Part shown: positions 1 to 8,577 of the stretch, one piece after another | Layout of the letters: every line of letters begins with the position of its first letter | How positions within the stretch are numbered: the first letter of the stretch is position 1 | Assembly (NCBI GenBank): GCA_902587755.1 | Contig: CACIMN010000004.1 | Location: 62,001 to 126,000 of the forward strand | Origin: an uncultured Pelagibacteraceae bacterium | GTDB taxonomy: Bacteria; Pseudomonadota; Alphaproteobacteria; Pelagibacterales; Pelagibacteraceae | Reading direction: 5' to 3' | Length of the DNA stretch: 64,000 bases | Notes under the pieces: generated by a model | The model's database searches: none | What the model was told of the DNA's origin: nothing | What the model saw: only the letters and a program-made list of their open reading frames with translations | Position numbers and translations under genes: made by a program

Positions 1-708
1 TACCGCAAAGCCATCCACAGCGGATGAATCTCCTCCCGTTGCTGAATTTACTAAACAATGAAGAAATTGATATCCAGGTGGTGTTTCAAACCATGGTAAA
101 TCCATATGATTTCTCAAAGCATGCGCTGTGTAAGCAGAATTATTTGGTTTAGGAATGTTAATTACTTCAAACGGTGTTTTAAAAAAAGTTTCTCTGGTAT
201 GGCTAATTCTATTTAGAATTTTAAAGCCAGAATTATTTTTAGTTGGAGCATTTTTTACTATAGCAATTCCAGTGTGATGTAAGAGCTCCAACCATCTGAC
301 AAGTCCCTCATCTGAACTCATAATTTTATCATGTTCAATCTCAATTGACTTCAGATCATTTTGTAAAGAGTTGTCCCAAAGTTGATATGGAGATTTATAT
401 TCTAAATTATTTTTTATAGTATAGCAGTTTTCTCTTAACCAATTTTGGTCGTAATAACTTACGTGGTCACCTTCACTCCATTCAATTTCAAGCTTACCTT
501 CATTATTTACTGTAAATTTTTTTGGATTAATTTTGTTTGATACTTTTAAAATATTAAACATTCTATGACGTGAGTCTTTATCGTGTGCAGTTGGACAATT
601 ATCTCTTAACCATAAATAATTAAATTTACTTTTTTTTCCATCGCTCCAGTCAACTTCTAAATTTGTAGAATTTTTAGTTATATTTTTAATTGTAAAATTT
701 TGTTCCAT
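1..708 (-). CDS. gamma-butyrobetaine hydroxylase-like 2-oxoglutarate dioxygenase (3' end outside window)
   Basis: The first 236 codons are present; the C-terminus lies beyond the window edge. Translating the minus strand gives an N-terminal DUF971-like domain with the segment WLRDNC at residues 33-38 and nearby His42 and His48, as in the zinc-binding N-domain of gamma-butyrobetaine hydroxylase. A TauD-type catalytic domain follows, with the iron-binding H-x-D motif at His201/Asp203. The family hydroxylates gamma-butyrobetaine to L-carnitine using Fe(II), O2 and 2-oxoglutarate; trimethyllysine hydroxylase is a close alternative. The ATG overlaps the stop of the upstream class II aldolase gene by one base (TAATG), so the two are probably translationally coupled. 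The distal His and the 2-oxoglutarate Arg are not visible because of truncation. Confidence 0.85.
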   Translation of the reverse strand, partial: MEQNFTIKNITKNSTNLEVDWSDGKKSKFNYLWLRDNCPTAHDKDSRHRMFNILKVSNKINPKKFTVNNEGKLEIEWSEGDHVSYYDQNWLRENCYTIKNNLEYKSPYQLWDNSLQNDLKSIEIEHDKIMSSDEGLVRWLELLHHTGIAIVKNAPTKNNSGFKILNRISHTRETFFKTPFEVINIPKPNNSAYTAHALRNHMDLPWFETPPGYQFLHCLVNSATGGDSSAVDGFAV

Positions 709-1439
709 TAATTTTTATAATTTGAATGTTCTCTCTCTAGTTTTCTTAATAAAGCAGCCCACTCTGTTTTTCCATCATAATTATAATCATCAGAGTCACT
801 CATGTTTTCCCAGAAATATGCAGCTTTTTGTTTATCTATTTCATGTTTATTTAAACCCATAGCAAGATTTTTTACCTGAACTGAACATGCTTGCTCTAGA
901 TAATAAGCTCTAAAAAATGCTTCTGCAGCAGTTTTTCCTACTGTGTAATATCCATGATTTCTAGTAATCAAAATATCATGTTTGCTAATTAGATTTTCAA
1001 ATTTACTTCCAAATTCTTTGTCCTCAACAAATTCATAATCAATATATCCAACAAGATGATTTAAATAAACTGCAGCCTGTGAGAGATACATTAAACCCTC
1101 TTTAGTGCCACCAACCGCCATCACATCGTTGGCATGTCCGTGAACATAAAAGTTTACATCATTTCTTTTGTTAAAAATCCATTGAGCAAGATTAATGCAT
1201 CCATCGTTTAACCAAGGTCCCTCTGGATCTAATTTTTTTCCGTTTTGATCAATTTTAACTAAGGATGAAGCAGTAATTTCTTCATAAAACATTCCATATG
1301 GATGAACGAAAGAACAATTCTTATCTTCAGCAGATCTTGCCCCTGCACATTGATTTGCAAGATCTGTCATTCCGTACATATGTAAAATTCTATAGAGAGC
1401 AGACAACTCTAGTCGCACATCTTTATCTGTTTGCGCCAT
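708..1439 (-). CDS. class II aldolase/adducin family protein
   Basis: This 243-residue protein has the class II aldolase fold signature: an H-G-H metal motif at His100/His102 and a third ligand candidate at His162 in RNHGYYTVG, with an adducin-like N-terminal segment (TDLANQ, then EITASSLVKID). Members cleave or isomerise sugar phosphates, or are uncharacterised decarboxylase-like enzymes, so the substrate is unknown. A TTG codon six bases upstream (1445) is in frame, but the ATG at 1439 is the better start; no strong ribosome site is visible for either. The gene lies directly upstream of the gamma-butyrobetaine hydroxylase-like gene and overlaps it by one base. A shared pathway is likely, but its reaction there is unknown. 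Confidence 0.85.
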   Translation of the reverse strand: MAQTDKDVRLELSALYRILHMYGMTDLANQCAGARSAEDKNCSFVHPYGMFYEEITASSLVKIDQNGKKLDPEGPWLNDGCINLAQWIFNKRNDVNFYVHGHANDVMAVGGTKEGLMYLSQAAVYLNHLVGYIDYEFVEDKEFGSKFENLISKHDILITRNHGYYTVGKTAAEAFFRAYYLEQACSVQVKNLAMGLNKHEIDKQKAAYFWENMSDSDDYNYDGKTEWAALLRKLEREHSNYKN

Positions 1440-1480
1440 ATACAAAATTCTTATTTAAAAAATAATTAAAAGCAAATAAA

Positions 1481-1520
1481 TACAACCTTTATTTCTTAAA
1501 ACAATTGTAAGTTGTATAAT
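1481..1520 (+). promoter_or_regulatory. candidate promoter with inverted repeat upstream of proV
   Basis: A perfect TATAAT lies at 1515-1520, about 45 bases before the proV ATG, and it overlaps the right arm of an inverted repeat, TACAAC (1481-1486) with GTTGTA (1511-1516). The -35 region is poor. A repeat overlapping a -10 box is what an operator would look like, but six-base arms arise easily by chance in AT-rich DNA. No transcription factor is assigned. Confidence 0.3.
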
Positions 1521-1564
1521 ATTTGTTTTACATATGATGATTGTAACTGTTAGAACATTGCATC

Positions 1565-2590
1565 ATGTCAAAAATTGAGATCAACAACGTTTATAAAATT
1601 TTTGGAAACAACCCTACTTCTGTACTGCCAATGGTAAAAGATGGTGCAACAAAAGATGAAATTTTAGAGCAAACTGGCCATACTGTTGGATTAGATAATG
1701 TTTCACTTAAAATTGAAGAGGGAGAAACATTTGTCTGCATGGGTTTATCAGGATCAGGAAAATCAACACTCATAAGACACTTAAATAGACTAATCGATCC
1801 AACTGATGGTGAAATTTTAGTTGAGGGCACGAATGTAATGTCACTTGATAAAGATAAACTTATTGAATTTAGAAGACATAAAATGAGTATGGTATTTCAA
1901 AGATTTGGCTTATTCCCACATAAGACAGTTATTCAAAATGTTGGTTATGGACTAGAAATGCAGGGAAAAACTGAAGATGAAAGAAATAAAATCTCAATGG
2001 AAAAAATTGATGCTGTTGGTCTAACTGGTTTTGAAAATCAATACCCAGCTCAATTATCAGGAGGAATGCAACAACGTGTAGGTTTAGCACGAGCATTAGC
2101 GACAGATACAGACATAATGTTAATGGATGAAGCATTTAGTGCTCTAGACCCATTAATAAGAAGTGATATGCAAAAACAATTGATTGATCTTCAATCAGAA
2201 TTAAAAAAAACAATTGTATTTATTACTCACGATTTGGATGAATCATTAAGATTGGGAGACCATATTGGAATATTAAATTCTGGTAAATTGGTTCAAGTAG
2301 GAACTCCTGAGGAAATCATTATGAACCCTGCTGATGATTATGTAAAAGCTTTTGTGAAAGATGTGAACAGAGCAAAAGTTATCAAGGCAAAAATTATTAT
2401 GAAAACTGCTGATCAAGCAAATGATATAGATAAATCAAACTTAATAAAAGTAAATGAAGAGGAATTTATTGAAGATTTTTTACCAAAAATTGTCTGTTCT
2501 GATTCAAATTGTGAAGTAGTTGATAAAAGTGGAAATGTGAAGGGATACATTTCAAACCAAGAATTACAATCTTCTTTAACAAGATCATAA
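1565..2590 (+). CDS. proV: glycine betaine/proline-type ABC transporter ATP-binding protein (ProV family)
   Basis: The 341-residue protein has an N-terminal leader typical of ProV/OpuAA (about residues 1-40), Walker A GLSGSGKST at 60-68, the signature LSGGMQQR, Walker B MLMDEAFSALD and the H-loop ITHDLDE. A C-terminal tail of about 90 residues resembles a degenerate CBS-like regulatory region. It would energise uptake of a quaternary amine such as glycine betaine, choline or carnitine. No ProW permease or ProX binding protein lies next to it in this window, so its membrane partner must be elsewhere. The thioesterase gene follows after one base, which makes an operon with a betaine- or carnitine-related enzyme plausible. 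Confidence 0.9.
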   Translation: MSKIEINNVYKIFGNNPTSVLPMVKDGATKDEILEQTGHTVGLDNVSLKIEEGETFVCMGLSGSGKSTLIRHLNRLIDPTDGEILVEGTNVMSLDKDKLIEFRRHKMSMVFQRFGLFPHKTVIQNVGYGLEMQGKTEDERNKISMEKIDAVGLTGFENQYPAQLSGGMQQRVGLARALATDTDIMLMDEAFSALDPLIRSDMQKQLIDLQSELKKTIVFITHDLDESLRLGDHIGILNSGKLVQVGTPEEIIMNPADDYVKAFVKDVNRAKVIKAKIIMKTADQANDIDKSNLIKVNEEEFIEDFLPKIVCSDSNCEVVDKSGNVKGYISNQELQSSLTRS

Positions 2591-2591
2591 A

Positions 2592-3053
2592 GTGTTATTA
2601 AAAACTTTTGAAGTCAAAAAAGAATGGGTTGATTATAACAATCATATGAACATGGCTTATTATGTGCTTGTTTTTGATCAAGCATGGGAAGTTGCTCTTG
2701 AAAAATTTAAAATGGGAGGAACGGCAGCAAAAGATTTAAACAGAAGTACAATGGTTGTTGAAACTAATACCAAATATTTAAATGAGGTAAAAGAGGGAGA
2801 AATGGTAAATGTTAATTTGACTTATTTTGATTATGATAAAAAAAGATTACATTTAAAAATGGAAATGATTTCTCAAAAAACTAACAAACTTTCAGCTTCT
2901 ATGGAATGGATATCGCTATATATAGATTTAAGCAAAAGGAAAGTTACTGAATTTGAAGAAGAAAAAGTAAAATTAATGAAAGATTTTATTGAAGAAAATA
3001 AGTCAAAATTTTCAAGCGAAGGTCTTCTATTATCCTCTAAATTAAAGAAATAA
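2592..3053 (+). CDS. hot-dog fold thioesterase, betainyl-CoA thioesterase-like
   Basis: A 153-residue single-domain 4HBT-type thioesterase. The N-terminal EWVDYNNHMN (residues 11-20) carries the Asp14 and His18 pattern of the catalytic D-x-x-x-H motif. This segment closely resembles the thioesterase found alone (CdhB) or fused to L-carnitine dehydrogenase in carnitine degraders, where it releases glycine betaine from betainyl-CoA; that resemblance is from memory. The start is GTG one base after the proV stop, and no in-frame ATG lies closer to the conserved motif. Context (ProV on one side, gamma-butyrobetaine hydroxylase on the other) fits carnitine-to-betaine metabolism, but a generic acyl-CoA thioesterase remains possible. 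Confidence 0.75.
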   Translation: MLLKTFEVKKEWVDYNNHMNMAYYVLVFDQAWEVALEKFKMGGTAAKDLNRSTMVVETNTKYLNEVKEGEMVNVNLTYFDYDKKRLHLKMEMISQKTNKLSASMEWISLYIDLSKRKVTEFEEEKVKLMKDFIEENKSKFSSEGLLLSSKLKK

Positions 3054-3093
3054 TTAAATATTCTATACAATTTTTTTTTGATATAGGTGCATA

Positions 3094-4047
3094 ATGAGCG
3101 CTAATAATAATTCAAAAGGAATACTTTTAATTATTACTGCAATGACATTTTTTGCAATGCAGGATGCTTTAATTAAATTTATTTTTGAAAAAGCAGCTTT
3201 ATATGAAATATTTTTTGGAAGATATTTTGTTGCAGCAATTTTGCTGTTTGGTTACATAAAATTTAGAAAACAAAAAGTTTCTCTTAAAACTTACTATCCT
3301 TTTTTAACAATACTAAGAGTGGTTTTGCATTTTATTGCTTTTTCTGCTTTCTTTATCTCATTAACTTTTATGCCTTTAGCAACAGCAAATGCTCTATTTT
3401 TTTCCTCCCCTTTTTTCGTATCAATTTTTGCAAAGTTATTTTTAAAAGAAACTATTGGTATTAGAAGGTGGTCAGCAATTATATTTGGTTTTGTTGGAGT
3501 TTTTATTGTCTTAAATCCAAATTTTTCAGACTTTGAGTATCGGAGTCTTTTACCAGTTTTTTGTGCATTTTGTTATGCTGCCTCTATGACAATCACTAAA
3601 TATACATCTGATAAGGATGACGTTAACACCCAACTTTATTACTTTTATCTAATTGCAATATTGCTGTGTGTAATTTTGTATTTTGTTATGGGAAGTGGTC
3701 AGCTAAATAATCCAAACTTTGATCCAACAATACAATTCATCTTTAGAGAATGGTTTTCAAATACTGAATATACATGGAAATTTATTTTATTTTTTGGTTT
3801 TGCTGCATCAATAGCTTTTGTTTGTATTTTTTCAGCATATATAGTTGCATCACCATCAGTTGTTTCTTTGTTTGAGTACTCATTAATAATAATGTCTATG
3901 ATACCTGGCTACTTTTTATTTAATGAGGTACCAACGACCAGAACATTTATTGGTGTTGCGTGTATTATAGCAGCTGGAATTTATATTTATATAAGAGAGA
4001 GAGTTAGAGATCAATTTATTGCAACAGAAACACCGGTTAGAAGATGA
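3094..4047 (+). CDS. EamA-type drug/metabolite transporter
   Basis: The 317-residue protein has about ten hydrophobic membrane segments in two EamA halves, starting with an ILLIITAMTFFAMQDALIKF-like first helix. It is an inner-membrane DMT superfamily permease, and the family exports or imports small metabolites. The substrate cannot be read from sequence. Its stop overlaps the next ATG by four bases (ATGA), so it is translationally coupled to a 2-oxoglutarate oxygenase. The transporter may move that enzyme's substrate or product. Confidence 0.85.
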   Translation: MSANNNSKGILLIITAMTFFAMQDALIKFIFEKAALYEIFFGRYFVAAILLFGYIKFRKQKVSLKTYYPFLTILRVVLHFIAFSAFFISLTFMPLATANALFFSSPFFVSIFAKLFLKETIGIRRWSAIIFGFVGVFIVLNPNFSDFEYRSLLPVFCAFCYAASMTITKYTSDKDDVNTQLYYFYLIAILLCVILYFVMGSGQLNNPNFDPTIQFIFREWFSNTEYTWKFILFFGFAASIAFVCIFSAYIVASPSVVSLFEYSLIIMSMIPGYFLFNEVPTTRTFIGVACIIAAGIYIYIRERVRDQFIATETPVRR

Positions 4048-5012
4048 GCAAGAGCTTTATACCAACAATTAATATTTCATCTTTAATAAAAAATAATTTT
4101 GAAACTCAAAATGCATTTAAAACAATTAAAGAAATTGAAAAAGCTTGTGTCAATGTAGGATTTTTTCAAATTACTGGACATGGAATTAATCAGAAAGAAA
4201 TAAAAAAAACATGTGAAGTTGCTAATAAATTTTTTAATTTGCCAGAAAGCACAAAAATAAGATTAGCACCTAAAAAATGGAATAAAAAAAATAAAAATTT
4301 ATACAGAGGATATTTTCCTAATGATGTTAATGGAAAAGAAGGTCTGGATATAGGTGATTTAAAAGTAACTAAAAAATATTCTTCAAATCTCAAAAATCAA
4401 TACATAGAGTTTATTAATCTGGGCGTGTGTTTTAATAAAAACTCAATTAATACTTTAAACAAATATTTTGATAACATTTATAGATTGAGTGAAATATTGT
4501 TTAAAAGTCTGATAAAACTTAATAAAAAAAATCCTGATATTTCTAGTGCAGCTTTTTCAAGATTAAAAACATTAAGTACTTTAAGATTTAATTATTACCC
4601 AAATCAAACTAAACCAGTAGAAATATCAAAACAAGATGGAGTAGCGCTTGGATGTGAAACTCATGTTGATAGTGGAATATTTACAGTTCTCTACCAAGAT
4701 AGAAAAGGTGGATTACAAGTACAAAATAGAAAAAACAAAAAATGGTATGATGTACCATTTAATAAAAATGCTTTAGTAGTAAACACGGGAAGAGCTTTAG
4801 AATATTTAAGTAAAGGTAAATTTAAAGCAACCAATCATAGGGTTTTGTGGAATAAAAGTAAGAGGCTCTCTGTTCCTTTTTTCTTCGAACCCTCATATGA
4901 TTTCAAAATGAACCAATCATTTTTAAATGGAAGCAAATTCAAAAATAATGGTCTAATTTATGAGAAATTTCTTAACAAATCTTTAAAGAAATTTATTGAA
5001 TATCAACGTTAG
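4044..5012 (+). CDS. isopenicillin N synthase-like 2-oxoglutarate/Fe(II) oxygenase
   Basis: The 322-residue protein has an N-terminal DIOX_N domain (the segment GFFQITGHGI at about 39-48) and a C-terminal 2OG-FeII_Oxy domain. Iron ligands are visible as His207-x-Asp209 (ETHVDSG) and His265 (ATNHRVLW), and the co-substrate Arg is probably Arg274 followed by S-x-P. Length and motif order are normal for the family, which includes many small-molecule hydroxylases and desaturases. The substrate is unknown. The gene overlaps the preceding EamA gene by four bases. Confidence 0.88.
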   Translation: MSKSFIPTINISSLIKNNFETQNAFKTIKEIEKACVNVGFFQITGHGINQKEIKKTCEVANKFFNLPESTKIRLAPKKWNKKNKNLYRGYFPNDVNGKEGLDIGDLKVTKKYSSNLKNQYIEFINLGVCFNKNSINTLNKYFDNIYRLSEILFKSLIKLNKKNPDISSAAFSRLKTLSTLRFNYYPNQTKPVEISKQDGVALGCETHVDSGIFTVLYQDRKGGLQVQNRKNKKWYDVPFNKNALVVNTGRALEYLSKGKFKATNHRVLWNKSKRLSVPFFFEPSYDFKMNQSFLNGSKFKNNGLIYEKFLNKSLKKFIEYQR

Positions 5013-5117
5013 TAATTATAAAGTTTACATATAAAGCGATACATAACTCGTCGTTAAATTCAAAAATTTACGAAAGTGGGATCGGTCGTCTTTAAATTAA
5101 TTTTTAAAGGAGGCTTT

Positions 5118-6287
5118 ATGAAATTTGGTTATTTTTGTAACACCACAAACTGGACACACAAACCTTATCATCAATTGCTAGATGAGACTAAAGAAATTAC
5201 AGAATACTGTGATCAAAACAAATGGAATTCAATTTGGTTTACAGAACATCACTTCAATCACGAGGGAATGGAGTCTTGTACAAATCCATTAATGATGGGT
5301 GCAGATGCAGCTGCAAGAACAAAAAATATAAGAATAGGCCAAGCGGCAAACGTTATTACTTTTCATAATCCAATAAGATTAGCAGAAGATATTGCAACAT
5401 TAGATCAACTTTCAAAAGGGAGAGTTGAAGTAGGTGTAGCAAGAGGAATTTATGGTAGAGAAGCAATAAATCTAAACAAAGAGGCCGATTTAAAAGATCA
5501 GGCTAAAAATTTCAGATTATTTGCTGAGACTTTAGAGGTATTAAAGAAAGCATGGAGTGAAAAATTTTTCAATCATCAAGGAGAATTTTATACTTATCCA
5601 TCACCAAATTATGTTTGGCAGCATGATATGAGCCCTCCAAGTGAAGAATTTATGAATATGGAGGACAGTACTATGAAAAAAATTAGTGTTGTTCCACAGC
5701 CATATCAACAGCCGCATCCTCCAATTCATCAAGTTGTTGACGGAATTAGATCAATTGAGTGGGCTGCTGAAAATAACATTAATATTATTATGTGGATTCC
5801 AACTGTAAAAGCTTTGAAACCAAAATTTGAAGCTTATAAAAATAAAAGATCAGAGGTAACAAAGAAAAATATACCTCTTGGCGAAGGGGTGTCTCTTGTA
5901 AGAGATATGTTTGTTGCAGATACGATGGAAGAAGCAAAAGAAAAAGCTGGTGAACATATGGTAAATTATATGAGATGGGTTTGTCATTGGAGAGGTTTGG
6001 GAAATCATATGGATCCTGGCGAAGAGCTACCTGAAACAAAAGGTAAATTGGATTTATTGAATTATGAATTTTTACATAAAAGAAACATGTTATTTGGAAC
6101 ACCAGAATATGTGATTGATAAAATTCATGAATTAAAATCTGAACTCAATTTACAAAATTTGCAAGTTTGGTCTAATTTTCCAGGTGTGAAGCATAAAGAT
6201 TGTATGAAAAGTATAAAACTTTTCACAGAAAAAGTTATGCCTCACTTCCAAGATGACTTTGATACTGAAGTAAAAAAAGTTTCGTGA
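5118..6287 (+). CDS. luciferase-like (LLM class) flavin-dependent monooxygenase
   Basis: A 389-residue bacterial luciferase-family TIM-barrel protein: MKFGYFCNTTNW at the start, WFTEHHFNHEG near residue 50, then RIGQAANVI and DQLSKGRVEVGVARG. These enzymes use reduced FMN or F420 and oxygen to oxidise aldehydes, sulfonates, amines or N-heterocycles; the substrate here is unknown. The start is fixed by a very strong ribosome site, AAAGGAGG (5106-5113), four bases before ATG 5118. The open frame extends 42 bases upstream, but that is not likely coding. This is the first gene of a five-enzyme operon. No flavin reductase is encoded nearby, so reduced flavin must come from elsewhere. Confidence 0.9.
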   Translation: MKFGYFCNTTNWTHKPYHQLLDETKEITEYCDQNKWNSIWFTEHHFNHEGMESCTNPLMMGADAAARTKNIRIGQAANVITFHNPIRLAEDIATLDQLSKGRVEVGVARGIYGREAINLNKEADLKDQAKNFRLFAETLEVLKKAWSEKFFNHQGEFYTYPSPNYVWQHDMSPPSEEFMNMEDSTMKKISVVPQPYQQPHPPIHQVVDGIRSIEWAAENNINIIMWIPTVKALKPKFEAYKNKRSEVTKKNIPLGEGVSLVRDMFVADTMEEAKEKAGEHMVNYMRWVCHWRGLGNHMDPGEELPETKGKLDLLNYEFLHKRNMLFGTPEYVIDKIHELKSELNLQNLQVWSNFPGVKHKDCMKSIKLFTEKVMPHFQDDFDTEVKKVS

Positions 6288-7987
6288 ATAAAAGACGAAA
6301 AAGAATTAGCGGCGGACAAGCTGCTGTTCAATCATTAAAAAAAGAGAGAGTAAAACATGTTTTTGGACTTATTGGTTCAGCAACTATGGAAATGTTTGAT
6401 GCTCTTTATCATGAGAAAAGTATAAAATTTATTGGTGTCAGAGATGAAAGAACTGGCACACATATGGCTGATGGTTATGCAAGAGCATCCAATAGATCTG
6501 GGGTAATTATTGCAGGCCAAAACGGACCTGGCGCTACTAATTTAGTTACAGGAGTTGCTCAAGCAAAAGCAGCCTTTTCTCCAGTTGTTGCAATTGCAGG
6601 TTCGTATTCAACTAAAGATAAAATGGAAGATGCATTCCAAGGTTTAGATCAACAGTCTTTGTTTGCACCTATTACAAAGAAAACCTGGACTATAAAAAAT
6701 TCAAAAATAATTCCAAAAATTATGAGTGATGCTTTTAGTTTGGCAATGAAACCTAGAAAGGGACCTGTATGTGTAAATTTACCAAGAAATATATTAGCAG
6801 CTTCAAACAAGTATAATATCAATGTTAAAAAACCATCTTTCGAAAATGAGAGTAAACAAAAAGGAAGTAAAGAAAATATCAAAAAGGCTGCAAAATTAAT
6901 TGAATCTTCAAAATGTTCAGTAATTATTGTTGGTGCAGGAATTAAATATAATTCTAAATACAAAGAGGTAATAAAATTAGCTGAGCTATGCAATTTACCT
7001 ATTGTTACAGCAGCGGGTCACGGAGATGCAATTCCTTTTGGTCATAAATTAAATGCTGGACAAATGGGTCCTAGAGGAAATCCTGTTGCATCAAGATTAG
7101 TTAAAAATGCAGATGTTATCTTAGCAATTGGAACGCGTTTAGGATTTAATTCAACTTTTTACTCCTATGAAAATATAAATAAAGAAGCAAAAATAATTCA
7201 AATTGAACTGGAAAAAACAATGCTTGGAAAATATTTTCCTGTAAAAGTTAAGATACACGCAGATGCTGCGACTGCAACTAAACAGCTTTACGAAGAGATT
7301 AAAAAAGAGAACATTGAATTAAATATTAAAGATTGGACTAATTCTTATTTAAAAGAGAGAAAAGAATATTTGATAAATAGAAATAAAGAAAATTTAGGTT
7401 CAAATTTTCCTATACAACCGAAAGGGCTATTTAAACAATTGAGAAAAGTGCTACCAAGAAACTCAGCAATTACTCTTGATGCTGGAACGTTATGTTTGCA
7501 AGCTACAGATGCTTTAGAATATTATGATCCTCCTTCATTATTTACTCCATTGGATTTTGGTTTAGTTGGTTTTTCTTTTGCATGTGGCCTTGGTGTCAAG
7601 GTTGCAAAGCCTAAAAAAACAGTTGTTAGTCTTATGGGTGATGGAGGTTTCGGCATGACAATATCTGAGTTAAGCACTGCTGTTGAATATGGAATTAATA
7701 CAACAACTATTGTGATGAACAATCAAAGTTGGGGGGCAGAAAAAGCTTATCAAAAAGATTTTTTTGGAAAAAGATATTTAGGTGCAGATATTACCAGTCC
7801 ATCTTTTGATAAAGTTGCGGAACTTTATGGCGCAGAAGGTTTTAAAGTTAAAAAAATTTCTGAGATTAATGAAGCTGTAAGAGCAGCAATTAAATCGAAC
7901 AAGCCATCTGTGATAGATGTTGATGTAGATCCGAAAGCATTATACAGTTTTAGAAGAGATAGTTTCAAACATAGAATAAAAAAATGA
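6284..7987 (+). CDS. thiamine diphosphate-dependent enzyme, acetolactate synthase/sulfoacetaldehyde acetyltransferase-like
   Basis: A 567-residue three-domain ThDP enzyme. The PYR domain has the catalytic Glu55 in VRDERTGTHMADGYARA, the central domain has the usual Rossmann-like GAGI segment, and the PP domain has the ThDP/Mg motif beginning GDGG near residue 451 and ending MNN about 28 residues later. NGPGATN and a C-terminal FRRD resemble sulfoacetaldehyde acetyltransferase (Xsc) as well as acetolactate synthase. It is distinct from the biosynthetic ilvB at 44812-46578 and has no small subunit beside it. No phosphate acetyltransferase is nearby, which weakens an Xsc role. The GTG start overlaps the monooxygenase stop by four bases. 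Confidence 0.85.
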   Translation: MNKRRKRISGGQAAVQSLKKERVKHVFGLIGSATMEMFDALYHEKSIKFIGVRDERTGTHMADGYARASNRSGVIIAGQNGPGATNLVTGVAQAKAAFSPVVAIAGSYSTKDKMEDAFQGLDQQSLFAPITKKTWTIKNSKIIPKIMSDAFSLAMKPRKGPVCVNLPRNILAASNKYNINVKKPSFENESKQKGSKENIKKAAKLIESSKCSVIIVGAGIKYNSKYKEVIKLAELCNLPIVTAAGHGDAIPFGHKLNAGQMGPRGNPVASRLVKNADVILAIGTRLGFNSTFYSYENINKEAKIIQIELEKTMLGKYFPVKVKIHADAATATKQLYEEIKKENIELNIKDWTNSYLKERKEYLINRNKENLGSNFPIQPKGLFKQLRKVLPRNSAITLDAGTLCLQATDALEYYDPPSLFTPLDFGLVGFSFACGLGVKVAKPKKTVVSLMGDGGFGMTISELSTAVEYGINTTTIVMNNQSWGAEKAYQKDFFGKRYLGADITSPSFDKVAELYGAEGFKVKKISEINEAVRAAIKSNKPSVIDVDVDPKALYSFRRDSFKHRIKK

Positions 7988-8571
7988 AATTAGAATTAAG
8001 AAAATTTACAAAATTTGTAGACAAGACTTTTATTGAAGGTGGTAAAGAAGCAAAAGAACCAGTTTTAATGGTATCAGTAGCAGCTGTGTTTAAAAATCCA
8101 TGGCATGGTCAGGGTTTTGTTGAAGATCTCAGACCAACTATTTTAAATCTTGCACCAAAGCTAGGTGATTTACTTGTTCCAGAATTGATAAAAGAAATAG
8201 GATCACCTGAAAAAATATTGGCATATGGTAAGGCAGGTGTAGTTGGATTGAACGGTGAAATAGAGCATGCTTCAGCTTTTATTCATACTTTAAGGTTTGG
8301 TAATAAATTTAGAGATGCTGTTGGCGGAACTTCCTATTTAAGTTTTACAAATACAAGGGGACCTGCTGGATCAAAGATTGCGATTCCCATGATGCATAAA
8401 ACAGATTCTGGATTGAGACCATATTACCTAACTCATGAATTTACTATTCATGATGCACCCTTTGATGATGAGGTGGTTATTGCAATTGGTGGGGCATCAA
8501 GTGGTAGAGCACATGCAAGAACTGGTGATAGATATCAAGACATGAAAGAAATGGGTATCGAACCAAAATAA
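7984..8571 (+). CDS. DUF1185 'amino acid synthesis' family protein
   Basis: The 195-residue soluble protein matches the DUF1185 family by its overall pattern: GQGFVEDLRP, ILAYGKAGVVGLNGEIEHA, GPAGSKIAIPMMHK and a C-terminal IGGASSGRAHARTGDRY. The family's biochemical function is not established as far as I know; the 'amino acid synthesis' label is historical. Its ATG overlaps the preceding stop by four bases (ATGA), so it is co-translated with the ThDP enzyme. The conserved Gly/His/Arg-rich segments suggest an enzyme or ligand-binding protein. Its conserved placement among a monooxygenase, hydrolase and dehydrogenase makes it the best handle for finding related operons. Confidence 0.8.
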   Translation: MKLELRKFTKFVDKTFIEGGKEAKEPVLMVSVAAVFKNPWHGQGFVEDLRPTILNLAPKLGDLLVPELIKEIGSPEKILAYGKAGVVGLNGEIEHASAFIHTLRFGNKFRDAVGGTSYLSFTNTRGPAGSKIAIPMMHKTDSGLRPYYLTHEFTIHDAPFDDEVVIAIGGASSGRAHARTGDRYQDMKEMGIEPK

Positions 8572-8577
8572 TTCTTG

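Noticed and set aside
5013..5117. A regulatory RNA in the 105-base gap before the luciferase-like gene
   Set aside because: No convincing stems, pseudoknot or terminator could be drawn; only the strong ribosome site is supported.
5788..6102. A 104-codon minus-strand frame inside the luciferase-like gene
   Set aside because: It is antisense to conserved coding sequence, with no ribosome site and no family resemblance.
6284..7987. Firm assignment of the ThDP enzyme as sulfoacetaldehyde acetyltransferase in a sulfonate pathway
   Set aside because: Similar motifs are also found in acetolactate synthase-like enzymes; no phosphate acetyltransferase, taurine gene or sulfite exporter lies nearby.
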